DNA of 45,298 bases from Clostridia bacterium (GTDB taxonomy: Bacteria > Bacillota > Clostridia > Christensenellales > CAG-138). A model generated the notes under the pieces. It was given only the letters and a program-made list of their open reading frames with translations. It did not search any database and was not told the DNA's origin. The DNA lies in assembly GCA_017395105.1 (NCBI GenBank), contig JAFPWD010000004.1:85143-130440 (forward strand), given 5' to 3'. Position numbers and translations under genes: made by a program. This document shows positions 25,632 to 35,200 of the stretch, piece after piece; position 1 is the stretch's first letter; each line of letters starts with the position of its first letter.

Positions 25632-25664
25632 AAAACGCCCGAGCTCTTTGGGCGTTTTGTGTAT
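25632..25664. terminator. Bidirectional terminator between convergent genes
   Basis: AAAACGCCC pairs with GGGCGTTTT (25632-25640 and 25650-25658), A-rich on one side and T-rich on the other, so it can serve the plus-strand operon and ylbJ. Confidence 0.88.
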
Positions 25665-25665
25665 T

Positions 25666-26733
25666 TTATGCTCTTGTTCTTTTTGCGGTCAGCACCGCTC
25701 CGAGCGATGCGGCGGCGGAAACGATAAGGCATAGCAGGGCGATCTGAAGTGTAGTAACGCTTCTTTGAATGAGCCGCTCCGAAGAGGCGCTCAACACCGA
25801 AATATCGGCAGGGAATAGTGGGAAGATAAGATAACACAGCAGGGCTGCCGATATGCCGTGAATAAGCTTGGCGGAAAGGTATTCGGCTGCTCTAACGGGT
25901 GAAACGGCGTTTGCCTGCATGAAGATGCAGATACCGCCAAACGAGAGGACGAAGCAGGTGAGCGAAAGCGCAATTTGGGGCGAGAGCCTTAAGGCGGCGA
26001 GCATATCAAGCCCGTTCGTCATTTCAAGCATGCCGACCAAAAGCGATCCGATCGGCGCAGAGAGCGCGCTTATCGGGGGCATGAGTTCCGTTAAGGAAAC
26101 GAAGAATACGATCGTGCCGCAAAGCTTGAGCATGGTTGTGAGCGCATCCATCAGAGCGGAGGGAAAAACGGATATCATATCCGTGCCCCACTTGCTCGAA
26201 GGCAAGGTGCTTTGCTCAAATGCTTGCTTTACGCCGCTTGCCCCTTTCCTAAAGCCGCGTTTAGTTGCTGCATAATAGGCGCAAAAGAGGATGAATGCCG
26301 ACCCGTAGTGACACAGCATTATCAGAATTGCGGGCAGGGGAGTTTTGAAAGAGAAAAGGCGCGAGCCGACCGTGCCGAGGATGAACACGGGGCTTGCAAG
26401 GTTGAAAAGCGCGCAGTACACGCTTCTGTCCGCTGCGCTCATTCCGCCGTTTGGATCATCTGCGCTTCCCATAAGCATCGAACCCGTGGGGTTCCCCGCA
26501 AGTGCTCCAAGCATAAACCGCCGAAACAGCCCCCCAAAACCGAGATCGCCGCGTGTATCGAAGAAACCGAGCCGTTTAAGGCAACCGATGCAAACGCAGA
26601 AGGGAAAGAGGGCGGGGAATACACCGTGCGCAAACAGCTCCAGACCCTTGATGGCGCCGCGCATGGAGGCATCGCCGAAGAAGGCGAACAGAAAAAGAAG
26701 CATAAAGCATAAAACAGTATTAAAACGCCTCAT
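25666..26733 (-). CDS. ylbJ: YlbJ/SpoVV-like integral membrane protein
   Basis: A 355-residue polytopic protein with about eight hydrophobic segments and nucleoside-recognition (gate) domain motifs: FAHGVFPALFPFCV, GNPTGS near residue 80, FNLASPVFILGTVG and a C-terminal gate repeat. In Bacillus the homologue is needed to move dipicolinic acid across the outer spore membrane, hinting at sporulation ability. It follows tmcAL, the same ylbJ/ylbM neighbourhood as in Bacillus. The annotated ATG lies inside a hairpin (26726-26752) and has no ribosome site, so the true start may be further in. Confidence 0.82.
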   Translation of the reverse strand: MRRFNTVLCFMLLFLFAFFGDASMRGAIKGLELFAHGVFPALFPFCVCIGCLKRLGFFDTRGDLGFGGLFRRFMLGALAGNPTGSMLMGSADDPNGGMSAADRSVYCALFNLASPVFILGTVGSRLFSFKTPLPAILIMLCHYGSAFILFCAYYAATKRGFRKGASGVKQAFEQSTLPSSKWGTDMISVFPSALMDALTTMLKLCGTIVFFVSLTELMPPISALSAPIGSLLVGMLEMTNGLDMLAALRLSPQIALSLTCFVLSFGGICIFMQANAVSPVRAAEYLSAKLIHGISAALLCYLIFPLFPADISVLSASSERLIQRSVTTLQIALLCLIVSAAASLGAVLTAKRTRA

Positions 26734-26752
26734 AGGCAGATTCTATGAGGCG
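26726..26752 (-). terminator. Hairpin between tmcAL and ylbJ
   Basis: On the minus strand CGCCTCATAG and CTATGAGGCG form a perfect 10-bp stem with a 7-nt loop, followed by TTTTAATACTGTTTT, about 37 nt past tmcAL. It looks like a tmcAL terminator, yet it covers the first ATG of ylbJ. Confidence 0.65.
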
Positions 26753-26788
26753 ATCGCGGGAAATATTATCATAATTGTTCGGAGGGCT

Positions 26789-27985
26789 TTATACGCTTAT
26801 CAGCGCATGCGAAAAATCATCGATGCAGGAGCGGTTTTCGGGGAATGCGAGCGCGTGAAGAAGCTGCGCCCTTCGAGAGTGCTCGAGCATCGTCTTTGCG
26901 TTTTCGGGCAGCGATCCAATATCAGAAGCCGAGATCACAACGGGAAGCTTCGCTTTTTCCGAAAGCTCGGAGAGCAGGCGCAGCTTTTCCTTTTTTACGC
27001 CCAAAACGCGAATATAGAGCGCATCCTCCGCTTCAAATGCAAGCCTTTGCTTTTCAGCGGTAGTGCCTATCAGCGCATAGCAGAGGATTCGCCTAAGCCG
27101 CGCAAGCGTATAGCGCTTGGTTTTGACCTTCTCAAGCAGCTCGGAGCAGCTGCTTGATGAAAGCGATGCTCGATATATGGGGTTTTCGAGCCCTTCGGAA
27201 ACGTCCGCAAGCGCCGCTATTCCGACCGCGCCAATGCCGCGAAGCGTGCCAAGGATGGCGGGGGAGAGGGCTTCCAATTTCGCGGGGAACCGCCCGCGCT
27301 CGTGTTCACTCATAATACCTTCAAAAACAGCCTCGGGAACCTGCCCCATAAGCGCACCAAAATTCTCGTCCTCGGCCGCTTTTCGAAGCGCGGAGGCCGA
27401 GGCAAAGCCCTTTTCGAGAGACGTGTCGTTATAGCCCGCACCGATGCGCTGCACCGCTACAGGCTCTATATTCGGAGCAAGCCTGCTCAGCTGCCTTGTG
27501 TATTCGATAGCGAGCATATCGTTTGGCGCTGAAGGATCGATAATTATACCATGCTTCTTCATCACCTGCGCCGCCGCGCTCGGATAGGAAAGCCCGCTTG
27601 AAAGCGCCGCCTTCATTTCCTCTCCGGCCAAATCAAGCCTTGAAGCCCTTCTAAGCGCTTCCATATCGCCGCATTCGCTGCCAAAGGCAAGCGAGCCGAT
27701 CAGCCCCGTTGCCGCAAGAAGGCGCACTCCGCCGTATGCAAAACGTTCCGCGCAGGCGCAGCAAAGCAGATCGGGCAACTCTATCACCATATCCGCACCG
27801 CCGAGAAGCGCAAGCCTCGTGCGCGTAAACTTATCAAGGCAGGCGGGCTCGCCCCTCTGGGTGAAGCTCGCGCTCATGCAAACGATGACGGTTTCGGCTC
27901 CGCTCAGCTTCTTTGCGCGCTCGATATGATAGGCATGGCCGTTGTGAAACGGGTTATATTCGGCTATTATCCCGACTGAGTGCAT
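26789..27985 (-). CDS. tmcAL: tRNA(Met) cytidine acetate ligase
   Basis: Makes N4-acetylcytidine at the wobble base of elongator tRNA-Met using acetate and ATP. The 398 residues match the YlbM/TmcAL family, with the nucleotidyltransferase motif EYNPFHNGH (9-17), then [31 protein letters not shown] and FGSECGD. GAGG precedes the ATG. It is divergent from the acetate kinase gene, so two acetate-using enzymes share an intergenic region; that is a recurrent neighbourhood in Bacillota. Confidence 0.95.
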   Translation of the reverse strand: MHSVGIIAEYNPFHNGHAYHIERAKKLSGAETVIVCMSASFTQRGEPACLDKFTRTRLALLGGADMVIELPDLLCCACAERFAYGGVRLLAATGLIGSLAFGSECGDMEALRRASRLDLAGEEMKAALSSGLSYPSAAAQVMKKHGIIIDPSAPNDMLAIEYTRQLSRLAPNIEPVAVQRIGAGYNDTSLEKGFASASALRKAAEDENFGALMGQVPEAVFEGIMSEHERGRFPAKLEALSPAILGTLRGIGAVGIAALADVSEGLENPIYRASLSSSSCSELLEKVKTKRYTLARLRRILCYALIGTTAEKQRLAFEAEDALYIRVLGVKKEKLRLLSELSEKAKLPVVISASDIGSLPENAKTMLEHSRRAQLLHALAFPENRSCIDDFSHALISV

Positions 27986-28023
27986 TTTTACCTCGCTCGA
28001 AAGATTTTATATTTGCGTTCGGC

Positions 28024-28052
28024 TGTTATTTGCCGCCTGAATATGTTATAAT
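28024..28052 (+). promoter_or_regulatory. ackA promoter (-10 clear, -35 weak)
   Basis: TATAAT at 28047-28052; the 17-nt-distant hexamer TGTTAT (28024-28029) is a poor -35. The transcript would have a leader of about 88 nt. Confidence 0.5.
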
Positions 28053-28146
28053 ACAAAAGCATTCAGCCGTCAACCGTTTTTTTCGGGCAAACGGCATGCG
28101 GGGCGCTTCGTTCCGCAAAAATCAACACAATCTAAGGAGAAAGAAA

Positions 28147-29346
28147 ATGAAGATTCTCGTCATCAACGCAGGAAGCTCCTCGCTGAAGTATCAGCTCATC
28201 GACACCGCCGACAATAAGGTGCTTGCAAAGGGTCTTTGCGAGCGCATCGGCATCAACGATTCCAAGCTCACCTACAAGCCCGCCGGTAAGGACGGCTTCG
28301 AGCTCGTTCAGGATATGAAGGATCATACGGATGCGATCAAGCTCGTTCTTGATGCGCTTGTAGATAAGGAACACGGTGTTATCTCCGATATGAGCCAGAT
28401 CGATGCGGTCGGTCATCGCGTTGTTCACGGCGGCGAGAAGTTCGCAAAGTCCGTTCTTCTGACCGACGAGGTGCTTGAGACCATTGAGAGCCTCAACGAC
28501 CTTGCTCCTCTTCATAACCCCGCAAACCTCATGGGCATTCGCGCCTGCCGCGCCATCATGCCCAACACCCCCATGGTCGGCGTTTTCGACACCGCATTCC
28601 ATCAGACCATGCCCGCCGAGGCGTTCATCTATGCGCTTCCCTACGAGGCCTACACCGAGCACATGGTTCGCCGCTACGGCTTCCACGGCACCTCGCATAA
28701 CTACGTTTCCCTCCGCGCCATCGAGATGCTCGGAAAGCCCGCGGAGGAGACCAAGATCATCACCTGCCACCTCGGCAACGGTTCCTCCGTTGCAGCTATC
28801 AAGGGCGGCAAGTGCATCGACACCAGCATGGGTCTCACTCCCCTCGAGGGTCTGCCGATGGGCACCCGCACGGGCGACATCGACCCCGCGATCGTCGGCT
28901 ATCTTATGAAGAAGCTCGGCCTCGATCTCAAGGAGATGGATGCATATATGAACAAAAAGAGCGGCATGCTCGGTATCAGCGGCGTTTCGAGCGATTTCCG
29001 CGATCTCGGCGCTGCGGCGGCGGACGGCAGCAAGAGGGCCGCGCTCGCTCTGGACGTTTTTGCCTATCGTGTCAAGAAATACATCGGCGCTTATGCGGCG
29101 GCACTTGACGGCGTTGATGCCATCGTGTTCACCGCAGGCGTTGGCGAGAACGATCGCGGCATGCGCGCTCGCATCCTCGAGGGTCTCGACTACCTCGGCG
29201 TTGACGTTGACTTTGAGTACAACGCATCCTGCCCGCGCGGTGAGGAAGTGGTCATCAGCAAGCCCGAGAGCAAGGTCAAGGTCTTCGTGATCCCCACCGA
29301 TGAGGAGCTCATGATTGCCCGTGATGCGGAGCGCCTTGCCAAATAA
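28147..29346 (+). CDS. ackA: Acetate kinase
   Basis: Converts acetyl phosphate and ADP to acetate and ATP, the main ATP-yielding step of acetate fermentation. The 399 residues carry [11 protein letters not shown] at the N terminus, [24 protein letters not shown] and TAGVGEN motifs of the ASKHA fold. The open frame extends further upstream, but the ATG at 28147 is preceded by AAGGAGA and is where the family starts. The usual partner phosphotransacetylase is not adjacent. Identification is secure. Confidence 0.98.
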   Translation: MKILVINAGSSSLKYQLIDTADNKVLAKGLCERIGINDSKLTYKPAGKDGFELVQDMKDHTDAIKLVLDALVDKEHGVISDMSQIDAVGHRVVHGGEKFAKSVLLTDEVLETIESLNDLAPLHNPANLMGIRACRAIMPNTPMVGVFDTAFHQTMPAEAFIYALPYEAYTEHMVRRYGFHGTSHNYVSLRAIEMLGKPAEETKIITCHLGNGSSVAAIKGGKCIDTSMGLTPLEGLPMGTRTGDIDPAIVGYLMKKLGLDLKEMDAYMNKKSGMLGISGVSSDFRDLGAAAADGSKRAALALDVFAYRVKKYIGAYAAALDGVDAIVFTAGVGENDRGMRARILEGLDYLGVDVDFEYNASCPRGEEVVISKPESKVKVFVIPTDEELMIARDAERLAK

Positions 29347-29399
29347 GCGCTATAAACGCGTGCTCAAGCATTATATTTTTGATTTTTCATAAAAACTTC

Positions 29400-29445
29400 T
29401 TGACAACGCAGCCTTTGACATATAAAATATCAAAGGTTGCGTTGT
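29400..29445 (+). promoter_or_regulatory. yceD-rpmF promoter within a 16-bp inverted repeat
   Basis: TTGACA (29400-29405), 17-nt spacer, TAAAAT (29423-29428). Arms 29403-29418 (ACAACGCAGCCTTTGA) and 29430-29445 (TCAAAGGTTGCGTTGT) are complementary at 15 of 16 positions with one G-T pair; the -10 lies in the 11-nt loop. A protein operator is the simplest reading. Confidence 0.8.
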
Positions 29446-29470
29446 GCAATGTTGGATTTGGAGAGCTTTT

Positions 29471-30010
29471 GTGAAGATAAACGTTGCAACGGAGTTAAAG
29501 TCGGCGGGAAGAGCCGTCGGCAGGCATCTTGAGGAGGATTATGCACCGGTCGAACTCGGCGGTCATAAGCTTGTCTTTACGGTGCCCATCGGCGTTGATA
29601 TCACCTACGTCTACGACGGCGAGGGCTTCAACGCTCAGGGTGTGCTCAGCTCCGAGCTTCTTATGAACTGCACGAAATGCAATTCGGAATTCAGGCAGCC
29701 CTTCTCCGTTGAATTTTCGGAGCGATTCATTAAGACTTCGGAAGATGAGGCGGAGGAGCTCGAGTGCTATGCGTTCTCCGGTGAGGTGCTGGAGCTCGAT
29801 AAGATGGTGCTCGATCTTATAGTTCTCAACGCTCCCGTATACGGGCTCTGCAAGCCCGACTGCAAGGGGCTTTGCCCCCAATGCGGATGCGATTTGAATA
29901 TCACGCAGTGCGCATGTGTGCCTATTGCGGATGAGGATGAGGAAGAAGAAATCCCACCTTCGCCCTTTGCACAGCTTGCCAAACTGCTCAACAACGAGGA
30001 GGAGGTGTAG
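29471..30010 (+). CDS. yceD: YceD-family (DUF177) protein
   Basis: Conserved partner of the L32 gene, in other bacteria linked to 23S rRNA accumulation. About 179 residues with the family metal-binding-like cysteines CTKC in the middle and CKPDCKGLCPQCGCDLN near the C terminus, then an acidic EDEEEE stretch. I chose GTG 29471 because GGAGAG lies just upstream; ATG 29444 is the alternative and would add nine residues. rpmF begins 3 nt after the stop. Confidence 0.88.
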   Translation: MKINVATELKSAGRAVGRHLEEDYAPVELGGHKLVFTVPIGVDITYVYDGEGFNAQGVLSSELLMNCTKCNSEFRQPFSVEFSERFIKTSEDEAEELECYAFSGEVLELDKMVLDLIVLNAPVYGLCKPDCKGLCPQCGCDLNITQCACVPIADEDEEEEIPPSPFAQLAKLLNNEEEV

Positions 30011-30013
30011 AAA

Positions 30014-30199
30014 ATGGCAGTACCTAAGAGAAAAACATCGAAAGCAAGGCGTGACAAGCGCAGGGCTAACTGGAAGCTTACCGCTCCCGCTATCGTTGAA
30101 TGCCCCCAGTGCCACAAGTACAAGCTGGCGCACAGGGTTTGCAGGCATTGCGGTCAGTACGACGGCGAGCAGATCATCAAGATGGACGAAGAAGCGTAA
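30014..30199 (+). CDS. rpmF: 50S ribosomal protein L32
   Basis: A 61-residue large-subunit protein starting MAVPKRKTSKARRDKRRA, typical of L32, with a zinc ribbon CPQC...CRHCG, so it is the zinc-containing C+ form. GAGGAGG precedes the ATG, inside the end of yceD. A terminator follows. Secure. Confidence 0.97.
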   Translation: MAVPKRKTSKARRDKRRANWKLTAPAIVECPQCHKYKLAHRVCRHCGQYDGEQIIKMDEEA

Positions 30200-30241
30200 T
30201 CGCCTTTTCGCTTGATGCAGCTTAATACTACTCGATTTTGC

Positions 30242-30268
30242 GGGGTGTGCTTTTGTATACCCCTTTTT
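30242..30268 (+). terminator. yceD-rpmF terminator
   Basis: GGGGTGTG pairs with TATACCCC (two G-T pairs) around a short loop, followed by TTTTT. Confidence 0.75.
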
Positions 30269-30310
30269 GTGTTTCTTGGATTTTCAATCCATTAAGAGAA
30301 GCGCTCTTCG

Positions 30311-30339
30311 TTGACGTTGGAGAACGGTTATGGTATAAT
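30311..30339 (+). promoter_or_regulatory. Promoter of the repeat lipoprotein gene
   Basis: TTGACG (30311-30316), 17-nt spacer, TATAAT (30334-30339). Confidence 0.82.
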
Positions 30340-30397
30340 TACAAATAGCAAATGCTGCAAACAGCATCGAGTGGTTTTTGGGTGTTGGAGGAGAAAA

Positions 30398-30829
30398 ATG
30401 ACGAAGAATTCGTTTTTTAGAGCGGTTGCATTTGGGCTTTTCGGTTTATTCGCCGCCTCTATTTGTGCGGCCTGTATAATGCCTTCGTGCGACGGCTCTT
30501 CGGAGACGTTCGCATCCGAGCAGCCGAAGGTCGAGCTTGGAGCATGGCTTCAAACGGGCATAAAGCGTTTGGGTCAAGATGGAAGTATCACTTCCCGGAA
30601 TGAATACGAATACGATGAAAACGGAAACGGAACCAAAAGTGTCGCCTTCAGATCGGATGGAAGAATTACTTCCTGGTATGAAGAAGAATATGATGCAAAC
30701 GGCAACATAATCAAGTATATACATTACGGAATAAACGGAAACATTCAAAGTTGGAATGAATATGAATACCGATTCTTTCCGAATGCGCCGAAAATATTGG
30801 AGGATAATAACCCCACTCCATATAGATGA
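30398..30829 (+). CDS. Small exported protein with three YD-like repeats
   Basis: A 143-residue protein with an N-terminal signal (hydrophobic to about residue 30; candidate lipidation cysteine in SICAAC) and three imperfect repeats of about 21 residues built on SrNEYEYDENGN: the units around EYEYDENGNGTK, EEEYDANGNIIK and NEYEYRF, separated by a G.I.SW segment. This resembles the YD/RHS-type beta-repeat of secreted toxins and wall proteins, but far shorter. The ATG at 30398 has GGAGGAG upstream. It has its own promoter and hairpin terminator. Function unknown. Confidence 0.72.
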   Translation: MTKNSFFRAVAFGLFGLFAASICAACIMPSCDGSSETFASEQPKVELGAWLQTGIKRLGQDGSITSRNEYEYDENGNGTKSVAFRSDGRITSWYEEEYDANGNIIKYIHYGINGNIQSWNEYEYRFFPNAPKILEDNNPTPYR

Positions 30830-30832
30830 ATT

Positions 30833-30861
30833 TCAGCCCCCGAAGCGATTTCGGGGGCTGA
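30833..30861. terminator. Hairpin between convergent lipoprotein gene and ftsY
   Basis: TCAGCCCCCGAA pairs perfectly with TTCGGGGGCTGA (12 bp, 5-nt loop). T tracts are short on both strands. Confidence 0.65.
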
Positions 30862-30890
30862 TGCATTTCACACAACTCTTATTAAAGCCA

Positions 30891-32198
30891 TCAGATCAGC
30901 GCCTTTGCAAACGCTTCCGAATCGAAGGGCTGAAGATCGTCTATGCCTTCGCCAACGCCCACAAAGCGCACGGGCAGGTGCAGCTCGTCGTTCACCGCCA
31001 CGACCACGCCGCCCTTGGCCGTGCCGTCGAGCTTGGTGAGGATTATGCCGGTAAGTCCGGTATTCTCGCCGAAGACTTTCGCCTGTGCGATGGCGTTCTG
31101 ACCGGTCGTTGCATCGAGAACAAGCAGCACCTCGACCGCCACGCTCGGAAGCTCACGCTCGATAACGCGGCGAATCTTCGCAAGCTCGCTCATAAGGTTC
31201 TTTTTATTATGCAGCCTTCCTGCGGTGTCGCAGATAAGCAGATCGCATTTTCTCGCCTTATACGCTGCGATAGCATCGAATACGACGGCGGCGGGGTCCG
31301 CACCCTCGTTGTGCTTGATGATCGGAACGTCCGCACGCTCCGCCCATATCGTCAGCTGCTCTGCGGCTGCTGCGCGGAAGGTGTCGCCCGCGGCAAGAAG
31401 CACGTTTCTGCCGTCCTGCTTATACATGGAAGCGAGCTTGCCGATGGAGGTGGTCTTGCCAACGCCGTTTACACCCACGATAAGGATAACTGCGGGCTGT
31501 GTGTCGGGAATAAACCCATCCTGATTGCGCATGGTCTCGGCAAGCAGCTCAATCATAACGTCACGAGCTTCGCTGCGCTTTCTGATGCCGTCCGCCTTGA
31601 GCCTTGAGCGCAGACCGTCGAGCAGCTTCTCGGTGGTCGCCATGCCCATATCGGAGATTATCATGGCTTCCTCAAGCTCTTCATAGAACTCATCGTCGAT
31701 CTTCTCCTCGCTTTCAACGAAGAGATTGCCGAAAATATTGTCCCTCGTCTTTTTAAGGCCGTCCTTGAGCTTGGAAAAAAGTCCCTTCCTCTTTTCGGGC
31801 TTATCCTCGGCGACTGCTGCGGGTTCGTGTGCAGCGGTTTCGGAGGCGATCTCCTCGGAAACGGAAACGGCGGGGGAAGGAGCATCGTCTTCGTACATCG
31901 GCTCAGTTTCGGCTTCCTCTGCGGCAGCCTGAATAAAGCTTTCGGCGCTCTCTTTGCTATACTCAAAAGCTTCCTCGGCAGTATCATGAGCAGCCTGAGT
32001 ATCTTCCATAACCTCTTCGGTAAAGCCTTCGGCAGTCTCCTGCACCTCTTCAAACGCTTCCTCGGCCTCGCTTGCGATATCCGCTGCAAGCGACTCGGCA
32101 TCCTCGGCGGATTCGTTCACCTGCTCAAGCGCAGCATTTTGAGCCTCCTTAAGCTCCTCTTCCTTTTTCTTCTTTTTGCGTTTAAAAAAATCCCACAT
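30891..32198 (-). CDS. ftsY: Signal recognition particle receptor FtsY
   Basis: Membrane-associated GTPase that receives SRP-ribosome complexes and hands them to the Sec translocon; it works with the SRP RNA at 22584-22852. The 435 residues consist of a KKKKKEEE start, a long acidic Glu/Ala-rich A domain (about 10-125) and the NG domain: G1 GVNGVGKTT from residue 242, DTFRAAAAEQL, DTAGR, TKLDG and GVGEGIDDLQPF. The smc gene lies 18 nt upstream, forming the usual Bacillota rnc-smc-ftsY order. Confidence 0.97.
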   Translation of the reverse strand: MWDFFKRKKKKKEEELKEAQNAALEQVNESAEDAESLAADIASEAEEAFEEVQETAEGFTEEVMEDTQAAHDTAEEAFEYSKESAESFIQAAAEEAETEPMYEDDAPSPAVSVSEEIASETAAHEPAAVAEDKPEKRKGLFSKLKDGLKKTRDNIFGNLFVESEEKIDDEFYEELEEAMIISDMGMATTEKLLDGLRSRLKADGIRKRSEARDVMIELLAETMRNQDGFIPDTQPAVILIVGVNGVGKTTSIGKLASMYKQDGRNVLLAAGDTFRAAAAEQLTIWAERADVPIIKHNEGADPAAVVFDAIAAYKARKCDLLICDTAGRLHNKKNLMSELAKIRRVIERELPSVAVEVLLVLDATTGQNAIAQAKVFGENTGLTGIILTKLDGTAKGGVVVAVNDELHLPVRFVGVGEGIDDLQPFDSEAFAKALI

Positions 32199-32216
32199 AG
32201 TATTGCTCCTTATTGT

Positions 32217-35200
32217 TTAGTTGAATTTGGCGGAAACGAGCGAGGAAACGCCCTTTTCCTCCATTGAAACACCGTAGAGCGCATCGCAAACAGCCATTGC
32301 GCCCTTGCGGTGGGTGATTATGATAAACTGAGTACCCTTGGCATAATCGTCCAGATACGATGCGAAGCGATCCACGTTTGCTTCGTCAAGCGCCGTATCG
32401 ATCTCGTCGAGTATGCAAAATGCGGCGGGCTTGAGCCTAAGTATTGCAAACAGCAGCGCGATCGCCGTAAGCGCCTGTTCGCCGCCCGAAAGAAGGGTCA
32501 AAAGCTGAAGCTTCTTTCCCGGTGGCTGGGCGATGATGTCGATATTGGAGTTCAGCACGTCGTTTTTATCCGAGAGCACGAGCTCGGCTCTGCCGCCGCC
32601 GAACAGCTCGCAGAAGGTCTCGGAGAAATTCGTCTGAATTTTAGCAAATTGCTCCACAAACTCCGTTTCCATCGTTGAGGTAAGCTCGCCGATAAGTTCA
32701 TTGAGATCGGTCTCGGCGTTCCGAAGGTCGGTGCATTGTGCGGAAAGATCCTCGTAACGCTCCTTAACGCTCTTGTAATCCTCGATAGAGGCGGTGTTTA
32801 CCTCGCCAAGCGCTCTTATTTGCTTTTTCAGCTCATCGCAGCGCGAATGCATCTGGGTGGTGGATATGGTCTTGCGGTAGTCCTGAGCGTTTTCATAAGT
32901 CAGTTCATACTCCTCCCAAATGCGGTCAACCATATTCTGAAGGTCGATAGTCAGCTTATTCAGGTTAAGCTCGTTTTTATGAAGCCTTTCCTTTAGCTCG
33001 TCTATCGCTGCAAGCGCCTTTTCGCGCCTTGAGCGGGCATCGTCAAGCAAGGTGAGATGCTGTGCGCGCTCGGCTTCAAGCCGCCTCAGCTCATCCGTCA
33101 GCTTATCTACCTTTTCCTTCTCAGCGCCTACTGCTGAAGAAACGCTGCCGAGCTTCTCGATAAGCTCTTCTTTTGATGCCTTCGCCCCTTCAATCGAAGC
33201 AATAAGCTGCGCCTTTTTCTCGGAGATGGCGATATTTTCGGAATGAAGCCTCGATATTTCGGCATTGGCGGAAGCTTTTTCCTTAGTTGCGGCCATTATC
33301 AGCACCTGCAGCTCAGCAACGGCGTTATTGGCCTGCTGAAGCTTGGCTCGCAGCTCCGAAAGCTCCTGAGAAAGCACGCGGATATCGTCGTTTGTGACCT
33401 CATTATCGCCCTCGATGCTTTGCTCGGCGTTCTCGGCTTCGGCTCGCTTCAGATCGATGTCGGCAAGCTGATCGTTGATCCTGCCCGTCTCTTCGTCGAT
33501 GCCGTCGATGCTCTCGGCGTTCTTTTGAACGTATTTCTTCGTGATATCCTCTTTCTCGCGAAGGGATGCGAGAGCGAGTTCGGTTTCGCGAAGCTTCTGA
33601 TCGAATCCGTCGATGCTTTCTCGGCGTTCTCCAAGTGCTTTTTCAAGCCGCGAAAGCTCCTTTTTGATATCGTTCGAGCTTGCAATGGCGCGCTTGAGCT
33701 TTTCGGTAAGCTCGTCGAGCTCTCTTTCGCGCCCAAGCAGGCTGAATTCGCGCTTTTGAACGCTGCCGCCCGTCATACTGCCGCCGGGGTTCAGAATATC
33801 GCCATCAAGCGTGGCTATTCTGAATGCGGAGTGGGCGCGCTTGTTTATGGTGATGCCCGTGTCGATATCGCGAACGATGACTGTGCGCCCGAGAAGATTC
33901 TCTATAACTCCGCGAAACTCCGAAGAGTATCCGATAAGATCGCTTGCAACGCCGAAGCAGCCGTCCACCTCGATATATCTGCGCTCCTCGCTCGTTAAAA
34001 GCCTTGAGCGCATCACGCTGACGGGAAGAAGCGTGGCTCTTCCGTATTCTCTGCGGCGCAGATGCTCGATGACTGCCTTTGCATCCTGCTCGGTGGGAAC
34101 GATGATATTCTGAAGTGCCGATCCGAGCGCCATTTCAACGGCTTTTTCGTATTTCTCGGGAACGGATATAAGCTCCGCCACAACGCCGTGGATGCGCCTT
34201 GAAAGCTCTCCATCGCGCTGCGCATCGTTTAAAAGCTTGCGAACGCTTGCATAGTAGCCCTCATGCGCACGCTTCATCTCGTCCAAAACCTTGCATCTGG
34301 AGGCCATCGCGGCAGCGCCGTCCTCAAGCCTGCGAAGCTCAACTGAGGTTGTGCGCACCTGCTGTTCGAGCTCATTCATGAGATTTGCTTCGGCGTTTCT
34401 CGATGCACTAAATGCGGCTTTTTCGCCGTTCAGCGCCGTGATGCTCTCGGAGTGAACGCGCAGCTCGCCGTCAAGCTTTTTGCCTTCCGAAACGGCGTTT
34501 TCCCGCTCAAACGCAAGCTCGCCGAGCCTTGAAGCGAGCGATTCGCGCATGGCTTCAAGCCTCGAAACACTGCTTCGCGTATCGGCAAGGCGATTCATCG
34601 AATCCATCATCGCCTGCTTTTTTGCTTCGAGTGCGGCTTCCTTTTGATTGATCTGAGTATCGAGCGCGGAGAAATCCGAGTTTGCATCCTCAAGCCGCGC
34701 TTCGAGCGATCTTGAATCTATATCCATGCCCGAAACGTTTTTTTGAAGTATGCCTATCTGCTCCTCGTTTACGCCGAATCTGCGCTCAATCTCGGCGATC
34801 TCGTCCGCAAACTGCCGCGCGTCCTTATCAAGTGCGCCGATGCGCTCATTCAAAAGCTTTTCATCGCCAAGACCCGATTCGACTGCGCCGGAAAGCGTTA
34901 TGAGCTGCTGCGAAACCTCGCTGATCGATTCGGAAAGCTTTCTTTCGGCGCTTTCCTCGGTGGTGCAGGATGAGCTCAGCGCCTCCTCCTCGGCGATCGC
35001 CGAAGTGAGCTCGCCTTGGATCTGCTCGGCATTCTCACTCAAAAGCTTGATGCGCTCGCTGCTGCGGTCATACTGATTCAGGAACAGCCCGAGCTCCATA
35101 TCGCGCAGCTCCTCGCGCAGCTTAACGAACTCCAACGCCTTTTCGCTCTGCTCTCTAAGCGGCTCAATGCGCTGCTCGAGCTCATAGAGGATATCCTCAA

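Noticed and set aside
33243..33998. Long plus-strand open frame of 251 codons inside smc
   Set aside because: Antisense shadow of the highly biased smc codons; leucine/alanine-rich without domain features or ribosome site.
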